This document shows, piece after piece, positions 1-9,982 of a DNA stretch of 64,000 bases. Where the stretch lies: the NCBI GenBank assembly GCA_964636655.1, contig CAZWTK010000002.1:38838-102837 (forward strand), in the 5' to 3' direction. The first letter of the stretch is position 1, and every line of letters begins with the position of its first letter. The position numbers and the translations under genes were made by a program. The stretch is from Fen-549 sp964636655. Its GTDB lineage: Bacteria; Actinomycetota; Thermoleophilia; Gaiellales; Gaiellaceae. The notes beneath the pieces were generated by a model. The model saw only the letters and a list, made by a program, of their open reading frames with translations. It made no database searches and had not been told where the DNA came from.

Positions 1-290
1 CGCTCGTACTCGTAGCGCGCGACCTTGACCAGCCTGGCGTCGTCGGAGTCGGGATCGAGTGCCGCCACGACCGGCTCGGCCGCGTCGAGCAGCTTTCCCA
101 GCTCGACCGATGTGGCCCGCTCGTGCATCAGCCGACCGAGCGTCGAGAGCTGATCGGCCCGGGCGGCGGCGCCGCCGGGCGGCATCATCACCTGCTGATC
201 CCAGGCCAGAAGCGAGGCGACGCGACCGAGATCCTTGAGCACGCCCAGCTCGCGCTTCAGCTCATCGAGTGCTCCGGCTGCCGCAGACAT
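1..290 (-). CDS. M32 (Taq-type) metallocarboxypeptidase, N-terminal part
   Basis: Only the first 96 codons are present; the gene runs off the left edge. It starts with ATG at 288-290. The protein begins MSAAAGALDELKRELG and continues with SLLAWDQQVMMPPGG and a segment ending LMHERA. The WDQQ-MPPGG block followed by a Leu-rich helix is the N-terminal signature of the carboxypeptidase Taq family. These are cytosolic Co/Zn enzymes that trim C-terminal residues. The metal site (HEXXH) lies beyond the window, so catalytic competence cannot be judged. It points away from the spacer holding the dispersed repeat at 449-529 and is separated from rsmB by 311 nt, so it probably has its own promoter. The family call rests on the N-terminal motif alone. 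Confidence 0.8.
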   Translation of the reverse strand, partial: MSAAAGALDELKRELGVLKDLGRVASLLAWDQQVMMPPGGAAARADQLSTLGRLMHERATSVELGKLLDAAEPVVAALDPDSDDARLVKVARYEYE

Positions 291-601
291 AGACGGAACA
301 CTATCTACGAGCCGAGATTATTGGTAGATGTCCGTTTTGGACAGGTTGAACAGTCGGCTCGAGCCTCTCCTGCAGCTTGCAGCACGTCACGTCAACCTCC
401 GCACGTCTGCCTGGGAGTTTTGTCTCGAAGGCGGTGCATTCTCGTGCGTTTTTCTTCGATACCGTTCCCCGCCCCGTGGGAGGGTGGGGGGTGGAGAGGT
501 GGGTACGGCGCCCCTACCGCGAGAAGTGAGTCTTCGTTCCGCTCCAAGCTCTGAGGAGGAGATACGGGTCAAGGTGCCCAGCGGCGGATATGCGGGTGGT
601 T
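291..601. other. Intergenic spacer, M32 gene to rsmB
   Basis: This 311-nt spacer lies upstream of the M32 gene and downstream of rsmB. Its middle holds copy A of the dispersed repeat (449-529). Just upstream of the M32 start (about 300-330) is a more AT-rich stretch that could hold its promoter, but I see no clear -35/-10 pair. Short open frames here look like chance frames of GC-rich DNA. Confidence 0.5.
449..529 (-). repeat. Dispersed intergenic repeat, copy A (G-quadruplex-prone)
   Basis: This is one of three copies (others at 20374-20446 and 39895-39976). Read on the minus strand it runs TTCTCGCGGTAGGGGCGCC, then a C-rich core, then a GAACGGTA motif and an A-rich tail. The 20-nt core CCCCCACCCTCCCACGGGGC (471-490 here) is identical in all three. 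The complementary strand has runs GGG-A-GGG-T-GGGGGG-TGGAGAGGT-GGG, which fits an intramolecular G-quadruplex pattern. It shows no coding potential. Function is unknown. Confidence 0.8.
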
Positions 602-1849
602 CTAGACGACCCGCAACCGCGCCACAAAAAACCCGCTGGTTCTATGAACGTGCGGCAGCGTGAGCAGAAACTCGGGATGGTGCGGATGGGAGAACTCCGG
701 CCAGAGCTCGCCCAGGGGCTCGGGCTCGAGGCCGGAGGCCGCGACGACGTCCTCGTTCTCCTCACGGTTGATCGTGCAGACCGAGTAGGTGACGGTCCCG
801 CCGGGGCGGACACGAACGGCCGCGGCGCGCAAGAGACTCAGCTGCAACTCGGCCAACGGGTGTGAACGCCAGCGCAGGTCGGGGCGGCTGGCGAGCACGC
901 CCAACCCCGAGCAGGGTGCGTCCACCAGAGCGCGGTCGAAGCCGTTCAGCCCGGGCGCCAGTTCGAGCGCGTCGGCGGTCAGGACGCGCACCGCGCCCGC
1001 GCCGAGGCGGCGGCAGTTCTCGTCCAGCTCGCGGGCGCGGCCCTCGTGCTTCTCGATCGCGGTCACCTCGGCGCCGAGCGCGGCCAGCTGTGTCGTCTTG
1101 CCACCCGGCGCCGCGCACAGGTCGAGCACCCGCTCACCCGCGCGGGCGCCCACGGCCAGCCCGGCCAGCTGCGAGCCGCGGCTCTGCGGCCAGACGAGGC
1201 CGTCGGTAAGGGCCTTCTCGTCCACCCGCTTGACCACGAGCGCGCCCGGTATTAGTGGATCAGGATCGCCCGCGACGTCGCCTCGCTTGAGCGTGTTTCT
1301 GCGCACCGCCGTCTCGGCCGACTCGTTCTGGGCGTGCAGTAGCGACGGGGCGTCGTCGGGGCCGAGCTCGCGCCAGAAGGTCTCGGCGATCCAGTCGGGA
1401 TAGGAATAGCGCAGCGCCGCTTCGCGCGGCGTCCACTCGGGCAGATTCTCGATCAGCACGCGGGCGCCCTCGCTCAGGCGTCGCATGATCGCGTTCGTGA
1501 ATCCGATCACGTGCTTAGGTCCGTACTCTCGCACCAGCTCGACCGACTCGTTGACGGCGGCGTGCGCCGGGATGCCCGCGGAAAAGGCGAGCTGATAGGC
1601 ACCGAGCCGGAGCGCCGCGCGCACGGGCGGATCGAGCGTTCCCGGCGAGCGCTTGCCGAGCTCGTTGATGGCGTGGTCGAGCGTGCGAACGCGTTGCACG
1701 GTGCCGTAGGCCAGCCTTTGTGCCAGCGCGCGGTCGCGCTCGTTCAGCTTCCTCGCCTCGGCGGCGAAGGCGCGGTCGGCGTACGCCTCCTGCTCGAAGA
1801 CACGCAGGATCGTCTTGAAGGCGGCGCGGCGTGCGGGCGAGACAGACAT
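602..1849 (-). CDS. rsmB: 16S rRNA (cytosine(967)-C5)-methyltransferase RsmB
   Basis: The 415-aa cytosolic enzyme methylates C967 of 16S rRNA using SAM. The first ~140 residues form a NusB-like RNA-binding domain (PPVRAALRLGAYQLAF and HAAVNESVELVRE are typical). The C-terminal methyltransferase has the SAM loop LDLCAAPGGKTTQLAALG, the catalytic block DAPCSGLGVLASRPDLRWR and the second Cys motif YSVCTINREENED. Both cysteines of the RsmB/Sun mechanism are present, and the length is normal for actinobacteria. The ATG at 1847-1849 lies 5 nt after the fmt stop. It is the last gene of the priA/def/fmt/rsmB run and is probably co-transcribed with fmt and def. Confidence 0.95.
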   Translation of the reverse strand: MSVSPARRAAFKTILRVFEQEAYADRAFAAEARKLNERDRALAQRLAYGTVQRVRTLDHAINELGKRSPGTLDPPVRAALRLGAYQLAFSAGIPAHAAVNESVELVREYGPKHVIGFTNAIMRRLSEGARVLIENLPEWTPREAALRYSYPDWIAETFWRELGPDDAPSLLHAQNESAETAVRRNTLKRGDVAGDPDPLIPGALVVKRVDEKALTDGLVWPQSRGSQLAGLAVGARAGERVLDLCAAPGGKTTQLAALGAEVTAIEKHEGRARELDENCRRLGAGAVRVLTADALELAPGLNGFDRALVDAPCSGLGVLASRPDLRWRSHPLAELQLSLLRAAAVRVRPGGTVTYSVCTINREENEDVVAASGLEPEPLGELWPEFSHPHHPEFLLTLPHVHRTSGFFVARLRVV

Positions 1850-1854
1850 GGTTA

Positions 1855-2673
1855 CTAGCGCAGGCCGCGCAGGTAGTCCGCCGCGGCCATTCGCTTCTTT
1901 CCCTCGGGTTGCACCTCCAGCAGCTCGAGTCCGCCGGCCACGAGCGCCGAGTCGGGCTCGGCCCGGCGAGCGCGCCAGACGAGTAGGCGGCGGCCGTCGA
2001 GCTCGGCGCGGGCCCCGATGTGCGGCGAGAGGGCGCGGATGCGATTGAGGCTCTCCTCGGGCGGGCGCGTCCAGTCGAGCTCGCGATCCTCCGGCTCTAT
2101 CTTGGCCGCGTAGCAGGCTCCCTCATCGGGCTGGGGCTGGAAGGACGGATCGGGCAGAACCCCGTCCAGCAGCGTGACCGCGAGCGCCGCCGTCTTCTCG
2201 AAGACCGAGCCTGCGTCGTCCTCGGGGGTAAGCGGGAAAGCGGCCTGGGCGGCGATCGGCCCCGCGTCGAGTTCCTTGACGGTCTGGTGGATCGTCACCC
2301 CGGTCTCGGCGTCGCCGGCCATAAGCGTCCGCTCGACCGGCGCCGCCCCGCGCCAGCGCGGTAGAAGCGACGGATGGACGTTGAGCCAGAGCGACCGCTC
2401 GAGCTGGGCTTCGGGGATCAGGACGCCGTAGGCGGCCAGGACGACGGTGTCGGCCTCGAGCCGAAAGGAGGCGTCGAGCGTTTCGGGCTGGAGCACCGGG
2501 ATGCCGAGGCGACCCGCCACCACTTTCGCCGCCGGCGGACGGAGCTTTCGTCCGCGCCCAGCCGGACGGTCGGGGCGGGTGAGGAGGAAGGCGATCTCGC
2601 GCCGGGCGGCCAGTCCCTCCAGAACGTAGGCGCCGAAGGGCGCGGTCGCGGCGACAGCGAGACGGTCAGCCAC
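1855..2673 (-). CDS. fmt: Methionyl-tRNA formyltransferase
   Basis: The enzyme formylates Met-tRNAfMet with 10-formyl-THF before translation initiation. At 272 aa it is shorter than the ~310 aa of E. coli Fmt because the C-terminal OB-like domain is trimmed. The N-terminal Rossmann domain carries LNVHPSLLPRWRGAAPV (Asn/His of the HxSLLP motif) and the catalytic Asp in VKELDAGPIAA. Position 2671-2673 reads GTG, giving MADRLAVAATAPFGAYVLEG. The gene sits 6 nt after the def stop and 5 nt before rsmB, an arrangement that pairs formylation with deformylation. Confidence 0.95.
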   Translation of the reverse strand: MADRLAVAATAPFGAYVLEGLAARREIAFLLTRPDRPAGRGRKLRPPAAKVVAGRLGIPVLQPETLDASFRLEADTVVLAAYGVLIPEAQLERSLWLNVHPSLLPRWRGAAPVERTLMAGDAETGVTIHQTVKELDAGPIAAQAAFPLTPEDDAGSVFEKTAALAVTLLDGVLPDPSFQPQPDEGACYAAKIEPEDRELDWTRPPEESLNRIRALSPHIGARAELDGRRLLVWRARRAEPDSALVAGGLELLEVQPEGKKRMAAADYLRGLR

Positions 2674-2679
2674 GGAGCC

Positions 2680-3252
2680 TCACCGAGAGCCGGCGAGAAC
2701 CGCCCGCGGCCGCAGCACGGCGAGAGCCTCCCGACGTGCTTCGGGCGTTGTGCGGTCGAAGGTCAGAACTCCGTTCAAGTGATCGACCTCGTGCTGGACG
2801 GCACGCGCGGGAAGGCCGTCGAGCTCGAGCTTCAGCTTCGTTCCGTCCACTCCCTGCCCTTCGAGGCGGACCGAGACCGCCCGCTCGACCGGAACCAGCA
2901 CGCCGGGAAGGGAGAGGCAGCCCTCCTCGTCGGTCTCCAACTCGTCGCCGAGCGGAGTGATGCGGGGGTTGACGATCGCCTGCGCCGACTCGTCCTCACC
3001 CAGCTCGATCGTGAACATGCGCTGCAGGCTGCCGACCTGGTTCGCCGCGAGGCCAACGCCGACGGCGTCGTGCATCAGCGCGATCATCCGCGCGGCCTGC
3101 TGCGCCAGCGCCTCGTCGAAAACCTCCACCTCGCGGGCGCGCATGCGCAGCACCGGGTCGGGATACTGGCGGACCTGCGCCAGCGCCGTCCTTCGCTTGG
3201 CCTCGCGCTCGGCGTCGCGCTCGGCGCTCTCGATTTGCTCACTGTCGGCCAT
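2680..3252 (-). CDS. def: Peptide deformylase
   Basis: The 190-aa metalloenzyme removes the formyl group from nascent N-terminal Met. All three family motifs are intact: GVGLAANQVG (motif 1), EEGCLSLPG with the metal-ligand Cys (motif 2), and QHEVDHLNG (HEXXH, motif 3). An acidic/basic stretch of ~25 residues precedes the usual start of homology (YPDPVLRMRA), so a downstream start is possible, though none stands out. The stop is 6 nt from the fmt GTG. About 250 nt separate it from priA, with no recognisable gene in the gap. Confidence 0.96.
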   Translation of the reverse strand: MADSEQIESAERDAEREAKRRTALAQVRQYPDPVLRMRAREVEVFDEALAQQAARMIALMHDAVGVGLAANQVGSLQRMFTIELGEDESAQAIVNPRITPLGDELETDEEGCLSLPGVLVPVERAVSVRLEGQGVDGTKLKLELDGLPARAVQHEVDHLNGVLTFDRTTPEARREALAVLRPRAVLAGSR

Positions 3253-3501
3253 CGGGAGGGATTCTACGCTGCAGACGCTGAGTCACCGCGCCTGGCGGAG
3301 CCGATCGGCAAGGAACACCGCCTTTGCCATGAGCTCGACTCAATGCGATGGTGTGCCGATACTGCAACGATCTTCGACATGAACTGAAACCGGCGTCAGA
3401 CGTCGTTCAGAAGTGCCGGGGATTGTCAAGACGAACCGGTCACAGAACGGTGTTTTCTTTCGAGTAGCTACCGGCGAGCCGCGGCTCCACCGATGCACCT
3501 C

Positions 3502-5430
3502 TCAGAACCCCTGCGGATCGACGTCCACCACCGCGCTCAAGTCGGCGCGACGCATGGCAGGAGCGGCGGCGGCCAGGAGCTCGGCTGCGCGCTGGGCAAC
3601 ACGACGCGGCCGGGCGCTCTTGCCGATCAACTGAGCGCGATAGCGGCCGCGGAGCCGAAAGAGCGGCGCCGGCCCGATCAGGTTCGCATCCACGATGCCG
3701 TCGCGGATCTCCTCCAGTAGTCGCAGGGTCTGGGCCTGCTCGGGGCCCGAGGCGACGATACGAACTAGGTGCTTGAAGGGCGGGTAATCGAGCTCTTGCC
3801 GACGCTCGAGCTCGGCGGCGATGAAGCCCTCGACGTCGTGGCGGGCGGCGAAGCGAACCGATTCGCTATCGGGCTGGAGGGTCTGGATCACGACTCGCCC
3901 GGGCGCGTCGCGACCGCTGCGCCCGGCCAGTTGGGTCAGAAGCTGAAAGGTATGTTCCTCGGCGCGGAAGTCGGGCTGGGCGAGACCCGCGTCAGCGTCG
4001 ACTACCGCGGCCAGCGCGACGCCCGGGAAGTGGTGGCCCTTGGCGATCATCTGCGTACCGAGCAAGACGGCGCTCCTGGCCGCCGCAAAGCGGGCGAGCG
4101 CCTCGGCCATCGCGCCCGGCCTGGAGGTCGTGTCGGAGTCGAGCCGAATCCGCTCCAGCCCGGGAAAGAGTCGCTCCAGCTCGCGCTCGAGCTTCTGAGT
4201 GCCTGCGCCGATGCGGGACAACTCGGGCGAGCCGCAGGCCGGGCAGGTCTCCGGCTCGGGCTCGAAGTGGCCGCAGTGGTGACAGTGCAGCGCGCCGTCG
4301 GAGTGCAGCACCAGCGCCACGTCGCAGCCCGGGCAACGCGGCGTGTGACCGCAGGCGCGGCAGTGCAGTGCCGAGACGAGACCGCGCCGGTTGAGCAGCA
4401 GGATCGCCTTGGCGCCCGTCTCGACCACGGCGTCGAGCTCCTCGATCAACGGCGCCGAGAGCGGAAAGCCGCGCTCGCGACGCATGTCCACGACACGCAC
4501 CGGCGGCAGTTTCCCACTCAGGCGCCCGCCCAGCTCGAGCCGCTCCAGCGCCCGCCAGGATTCCGGCCTCGGTGTGGCGCTGCCGAAGACGGCGACAGCA
4601 CCCTCCAGCGCGGCACGCTTGACGGCGACGGTACGGGCGTCGTAGCGGGGATCGGATTCCTGCTTGAAGGACGAGTCGTGCTCCTCGTCGCAGACGATCA
4701 ATCCCAGATCCGCGACCGGCGCGAACACCGCCGAGCGAGCCCCGATCACCACCCGCGCCTCGCCCGAGGCGATTCGCTCGCGCTCGTCGCGGCGCTCGGC
4801 AACGGTCAGATGCGAATGCAACACGGCGATCTCCTCACCGAAGCGCTGGCGGAAGCGACCGACCGTCTGTGGCGTCAGCGAGATCTCGGGCACCAGCACG
4901 ATGGCGCCCTTACCGCGCTCGAGCGCGGCGGCACAGGCCCGCAGATAGACCTCGGTCTTACCGCTGCCGGTCGCGCCGTAGAGGAGGAAGGGGCTGCCTC
5001 CTTCGTCGAGCGAGCGCACGATCCGCTCGACCGCCTGCTCCTGCGAGCGAGTCAGCCTTTCGGGCGCACGCTCGGTAAGCAGCGCCTCGCGCTCGAGCGG
5101 GCGGGCGCGCTCGCCGCGACGAGCGGGCGATACCGGCGCCACCAGCGCCAGCGCGCGGCCGGGCGTGGAGCCGTAGTAGGCGGCCAGCCAGAGCGCGAGC
5201 TCGACCAGGTGGGCGGGAATCCGCTCGGCGATCTCCTCCACCTGCGCAAGCTCGATTCCGGGTGGCGGCGTTACACCGACCTCGCTCACGACCCCGCGCA
5301 CGCGCCTGCCGCCGAGACGCACGCGCACGACCTGGCCGGGCTCGATCTCGTCGGGAACCAGATAGGTGAACTCGCGCGCCAGCGCGCGCGCCGTGGCGAG
5401 AGGAAAGACCGATGCCGGCCTGGAGCCCAT
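3502..5430 (-). CDS. priA: Primosomal protein N' (PriA helicase)
   Basis: The 642-aa protein restarts stalled forks by recognising D-loops and recruiting the primosome. An N-terminal 3'-DNA-binding domain (residues ~1-110) precedes the helicase core with Walker A YGATGSGKTEVY and a Walker B DEEH box (VCDEEHDSSFKQ). Eight cysteines in four CxxC pairs (CRACGHTPRCPGC, then CHHCGH, CPACG) form the two-zinc module between the helicase lobes. As in many actinobacteria the helicase signature is complete here (GSGKT and DEEH present). ATG at 5428-5430 opens MGSRPASVFPLATARAL. It faces the divergent LspA-like gene across a very short gap. Confidence 0.95.
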   Translation of the reverse strand: MGSRPASVFPLATARALAREFTYLVPDEIEPGQVVRVRLGGRRVRGVVSEVGVTPPPGIELAQVEEIAERIPAHLVELALWLAAYYGSTPGRALALVAPVSPARRGERARPLEREALLTERAPERLTRSQEQAVERIVRSLDEGGSPFLLYGATGSGKTEVYLRACAAALERGKGAIVLVPEISLTPQTVGRFRQRFGEEIAVLHSHLTVAERRDERERIASGEARVVIGARSAVFAPVADLGLIVCDEEHDSSFKQESDPRYDARTVAVKRAALEGAVAVFGSATPRPESWRALERLELGGRLSGKLPPVRVVDMRRERGFPLSAPLIEELDAVVETGAKAILLLNRRGLVSALHCRACGHTPRCPGCDVALVLHSDGALHCHHCGHFEPEPETCPACGSPELSRIGAGTQKLERELERLFPGLERIRLDSDTTSRPGAMAEALARFAAARSAVLLGTQMIAKGHHFPGVALAAVVDADAGLAQPDFRAEEHTFQLLTQLAGRSGRDAPGRVVIQTLQPDSESVRFAARHDVEGFIAAELERRQELDYPPFKHLVRIVASGPEQAQTLRLLEEIRDGIVDANLIGPAPLFRLRGRYRAQLIGKSARPRRVAQRAAELLAAAAPAMRRADLSAVVDVDPQGF

Positions 5431-5506
5431 CGGCCTAGCCTAGATGCGCGGGCGGCGAATCCGATCGCCAGGCGTAAGAACTGGCGGGACGGGTACCGCT
5501 CAAGGC

Positions 5507-5992
5507 ATGGTCGAGAGGGCGATCGATCGGCGAAGCACGGAGTGGTCGCGGCAGACGGACTCTGCCCGGCCCGAGGTCGGTCAGGGCCGGTTCATCTTGC
5601 TCTTCGTCGCCGCCTGCGTAACCGCCTGCGACCTCCTTTTCAAGCTGATCGAGCCGACGGAGAGCGGGCTCTACCACAAGCGCACCTACTTCGAGCTCGT
5701 CCTGATCCTGGCCATCTCGACCACTGTGGTCTACGTCGTCCCGTTCGCCCGCACGCGCATGGCGGCCGTGGGTGCGGGCCTGATGGTCGGCGGCGGCTTC
5801 GGGAACGCTCTCTCCATCGTCGTCTTCCCGCTCGGGGTACCCAACCCGATCACGATCGATCAGGGCAGCTGGACTATCGCCTTCAACCTCGCCGACCTCG
5901 CCGTCGTGGCCGGTTTCGTACTCACGACGATCGGCGTCTCGAGCCTCGCCGTGACTCGCCGGCACGAGCTGCGGGAACCGATCGAGCACTGA
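5507..5992 (+). CDS. LspA-like (signal peptidase II family) membrane protein, catalytic Asp missing
   Basis: Four hydrophobic segments (FILLFVAACVTACDLLFKLI; YFELVLILAISTTVVYVV; a Gly-rich helix; FNLADLAVVAGFVLTTIGV) reproduce the signal peptidase II layout. ACDLLFK parallels the DQxSK motif of TM1, and the last helix carries the catalytic FNxAD motif. The third motif, normally GxxGNxxDR with the first catalytic Asp, reads GGFGNALSIVVF, so the Asp and Arg are absent. I infer a lipoprotein-interacting or pseudo-enzyme role, not prolipoprotein cleavage. ATG at 5507 places TM1 about 30 residues in; an in-frame ATG at 5444 would add 21 residues. It is divergent from priA and convergent with metK. 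Confidence 0.6.
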   Translation: MVERAIDRRSTEWSRQTDSARPEVGQGRFILLFVAACVTACDLLFKLIEPTESGLYHKRTYFELVLILAISTTVVYVVPFARTRMAAVGAGLMVGGGFGNALSIVVFPLGVPNPITIDQGSWTIAFNLADLAVVAGFVLTTIGVSSLAVTRRHELREPIEH

Positions 5993-6067
5993 GCGAGCGC
6001 CGCGTTCTCCGACGCCGACTCGGCTCGATGTCACCCAGAGTGTCGCCCTCGCGCGGGGCGGAACCGA

Positions 6068-7300
<1,233 letters not shown>

Positions 7301-7424
7301 TACCGAATCTCCCTTCAAATCGTTTGAGAAACCGAACTACCCGTCGCTTGGCGATTGAGGCGGCGATGCCGGCTCGCTCCAGCCCTCCGGCTCGCGCGAC
7401 GCAGAGACGGCAGGGGCCGAAGAG

Positions 7425-7458
7425 GGGCGCCGCCGCGCTGAATCAGGCGGCGGCGCCC
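7425..7458 (-). terminator. Strong hairpin after the DUF3352 lipoprotein gene
   Basis: A perfect 12-bp GC stem (GGGCGCCGCCGC / GCGGCGGCGCCC) encloses a 10-nt loop that can itself form a 3-bp CTG-AAT-CAG pairing. It begins 12 nt downstream of the lipoprotein stop on the minus strand. No clean U-tract follows, only TCTT, so it is an L-shaped or U-poor terminator by inference. Confidence 0.6.
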
Positions 7459-7469
7459 ATCCGCGTTTC

Positions 7470-8954
7470 CTACTTGGTCGAGAGCAGCCCCTTGATCTCG
7501 ATCTTGTTACCGCTCGCGGTGGCGTAGCCGAGTAGCGAGGACAGGCCTTCGAGGTCGCTCAGACTTGCCGCATTCGCACCACTCGAGCCGCCGAGACTGC
7601 CGCTGAGACTGCCGCTGAGACTGCCGATGATCGAGCTACCGCTCTTGGAAAGCGCGGCCAGCTTGGTGAAGTCGACGTAGGCGACTCCGAGATTGCTCGC
7701 CGGGACGGGTAGCTCCGCCACGGCGGCCCCGTAGGTGGGGTCGCCGGAGAGCTTCGCGGTACCGGGCAGCGCGCCCGCGTCGGTGACCACGAAGAGGTTT
7801 CCGTCCATGACGCCGTAGTCGATCTTCGTCGTCCCGAACGTAACCTCGGTGGCCTGGACACCGCCGACCGAGACCGACTTGCTGGAGCCGTTGAGCTGCG
7901 TGGCCAGAAGGGTGACGGCCCTGTCGAGCATCGCCTTCGACTGGGTCGCGTCGACCGCCTTGATCAGCAGCCCGATGCCCGACTCGGTTCCGTAGATCGA
8001 CAACTCGCTTCCGGCCAGGGCCGCGAGATCGTCGAGCTTGATGCCGAGCGCCGCTTCGATCTGCGGAATCTGACTCGAGTAGGTCGGGTTGGTGCGCAGG
8101 CTCTGGACGGCCTTGTCGAGACCGAGCGTCTTTCCGTTCAGATCGACCGCGAACGAGGTTCCGCTCGGCAGGGCGTCGATCAACGAGGAGCTGCTGTTGG
8201 TAACGCTCGTCTTGCCCTTGAACACGCCCTCGATCGAGAGGCCCTTGTCCAGGGCGCTGACGGCCAGCGTCCCCCACTCCAGCTGGTTCTTCGACATCAC
8301 GCTCGAGAGCGCCTTCGACGTCGAGTTGGAACTGAGAGAGGAGAGCGCGGAAGCGCTTATCGCCGAACCGCTCAAGTAAGCCTTGACGAGAGCATCGGTC
8401 GGAATGCCCGAGACTGCGGTCTTGAACATGGCGGAATCGGACAGCTTCCCGCCCGCGACGGCGGTCTTGAACTGATCGAGCGCATCCTGCGACTGAGCGA
8501 ACGCGAACCAGGAGTCGATCTCGGTAGAAACCATCTTCTGCTTCTTGTCCTTGGCCAGGAGGCTCTCGAGCTTGGCCGAGTCCTTTGGCTGAGTGAGAAA
8601 CACCTGCGTGTGCTTCGACGAGTCGCCGAGCTGAACGAAGATCGTGGTCGGGCCGAGCGCCGATTCGATGTCGGTGAGCGTGATGCCCGAGCTCGAGAGA
8701 CTCTTGTCGAGACTCTTTTGCAGCGACGGGACACCAGCCAGGAGCTTCATGGCCTGCGTCCACTGGGTGCCGCTGCTGTCGGTGTCTACGGATACGAAGA
8801 CAGTCGCGCTCGCCGGCACGATCTCGGCGCCTGCGATGCTCGAGCTGCCTTTCGAGTTGGAACTGGCAGAACTGCTCTTGCTCTTTCCGCCACATGCTGC
8901 CAGCACGAGCAGGCAGCTGATGGCGAGAGCTAGGGAGAGAGAGATACGACGCAT
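7470..8954 (-). CDS. DUF3352-type secreted lipoprotein
   Basis: The protein begins MRRISLSLALAISCLLVLAACGG, a signal peptide with lipobox LAAC. After cleavage and lipidation at the Cys it would be anchored outside the cytoplasmic membrane. A Ser/Lys-rich linker follows, then about 420 residues of alternating beta/alpha sequence resembling DUF3352. Near the C-terminus a 12-nt tandem repeat encodes GSLSGSLSGSLGG. The ATG at 8952-8954 has GGAGG 8 nt upstream; a longer frame to 8993 lacks this. Function is unknown; an extracytoplasmic scaffold or sensor role is guesswork. The gene ends in a strong hairpin. Confidence 0.8.
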   Translation of the reverse strand: MRRISLSLALAISCLLVLAACGGKSKSSSASSNSKGSSSIAGAEIVPASATVFVSVDTDSSGTQWTQAMKLLAGVPSLQKSLDKSLSSSGITLTDIESALGPTTIFVQLGDSSKHTQVFLTQPKDSAKLESLLAKDKKQKMVSTEIDSWFAFAQSQDALDQFKTAVAGGKLSDSAMFKTAVSGIPTDALVKAYLSGSAISASALSSLSSNSTSKALSSVMSKNQLEWGTLAVSALDKGLSIEGVFKGKTSVTNSSSSLIDALPSGTSFAVDLNGKTLGLDKAVQSLRTNPTYSSQIPQIEAALGIKLDDLAALAGSELSIYGTESGIGLLIKAVDATQSKAMLDRAVTLLATQLNGSSKSVSVGGVQATEVTFGTTKIDYGVMDGNLFVVTDAGALPGTAKLSGDPTYGAAVAELPVPASNLGVAYVDFTKLAALSKSGSSIIGSLSGSLSGSLGGSSGANAASLSDLEGLSSLLGYATASGNKIEIKGLLSTK

Positions 8955-9000
8955 GTAGAAAACCTCCGAGGCTGGACGAACGGTGTGAGCCAAGACTAGA

Positions 9001-9978
9001 TCAGACTGACGACGCCGACCACTCCCCGGTCGGCTTTCTTCCCATCAGCTCGACTGCGAGCTCCCTCACTTCTCCCCCACCGAGCACGGCGCAAACCGCC
9101 TCGGTGATCGGTAGCTCGACCCCTGCCTGCTGCGCCATCTCGTTGAGAACCGGCGCAGCCGTCATGCCCTCGACCGTGCCGATCTGCTCACGCGCCTGCT
9201 CGGGCGTGACGCCACGACCGATCAGCTCGCCCGCACGCCTGTTGCGACCGCGCGGATGCCAGCAGGTTGCGATCAGGTCGCCCATCCCGGCCAAACCGGC
9301 AAAGGTGTCTGCCCGGGCGCCGCAGGCCAGCCCGAGGCGGGTCATCTCGGCCAGACCGCGGGTCATCAGGGTGGCCTTGGCGTTGTCGCCCAGCCCGAGC
9401 CCGTCGACCGCGCCCGCGGCCAGGGCGATCACGTTCTTGGCGGCGCCGCAGAGCTCCACTCCGATCAGGTCTGGATTCACGTAGACGCGAAATGAGGCCG
9501 ACGCGATCTCGGTCTGTAGCCGGGCAGCCAGCTCGACGTCCTTGCTGGCGATGACGGCTGCGGCAGGCAGCCCGGCGGCGATCTCCTCGGCGAAGTTGGG
9601 GCCCGAGAGCACGGCCAGCGGCCTTTCGGCGACGAGCGTCGAGAGCCTGGCGCTCGAGACCGGGTCAAGACCCTTGGTCAGGCTGAGCAGGGGCGAGCTG
9701 CCGGGCAGGGCGGCAACCGCCGCCGCAAAGGCACGGCTCGGCACCGCCACCACCAGCAGATCGACGCTCGCGAAGAGATCCCCGGCCTGCGCAACGTCGA
9801 GCGCCTCGACGCCAGTGAGCTCGAGCTCGGGCAGGTGACGGAGATTTCGGCCGCTACCCGCCAGCGAGCGAACGACCTCCGCGTCGCTGTCGACAAGCGT
9901 TACCTCGTGCTCGCGGCCGCTGAGCAGGTGGGCGAAGGCCGTCCCCCACATTCCCGCTCCCAAGACTGCGACCCTCAC
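9001..9978 (-). CDS. gpsA: Glycerol-3-phosphate dehydrogenase [NAD(P)+]
   Basis: The enzyme reduces dihydroxyacetone phosphate to sn-glycerol-3-phosphate, the phospholipid backbone. The N-terminal Rossmann motif is VLGAGMWGTAFA. LSLTKGLD and GAAKNVIALAAG (catalytic Lys) are followed by NAKATLMTRGLAEM and a conserved helical C-terminus. About 325 aa, normal length. I chose GTG at 9976-9978 (MRVAVLGAG), 4 nt after the der stop; a TTG at 9993 would overlap der. It sits two genes from the acyltransferase gene, so the block covers two early steps of phospholipid synthesis. Confidence 0.95.
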   Translation of the reverse strand: MRVAVLGAGMWGTAFAHLLSGREHEVTLVDSDAEVVRSLAGSGRNLRHLPELELTGVEALDVAQAGDLFASVDLLVVAVPSRAFAAAVAALPGSSPLLSLTKGLDPVSSARLSTLVAERPLAVLSGPNFAEEIAAGLPAAAVIASKDVELAARLQTEIASASFRVYVNPDLIGVELCGAAKNVIALAAGAVDGLGLGDNAKATLMTRGLAEMTRLGLACGARADTFAGLAGMGDLIATCWHPRGRNRRAGELIGRGVTPEQAREQIGTVEGMTAAPVLNEMAQQAGVELPITEAVCAVLGGGEVRELAVELMGRKPTGEWSASSV

Positions 9979-9982
9979 GCCC

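Noticed and set aside
7301..7424. Possible SAM riboswitch in the metK leader
   Set aside because: I compared the leader with SAM-I, SAM-II and SAM-IV core motifs and found no conserved core or the expected pairing. The only strong hairpin nearby belongs to the upstream lipoprotein gene.
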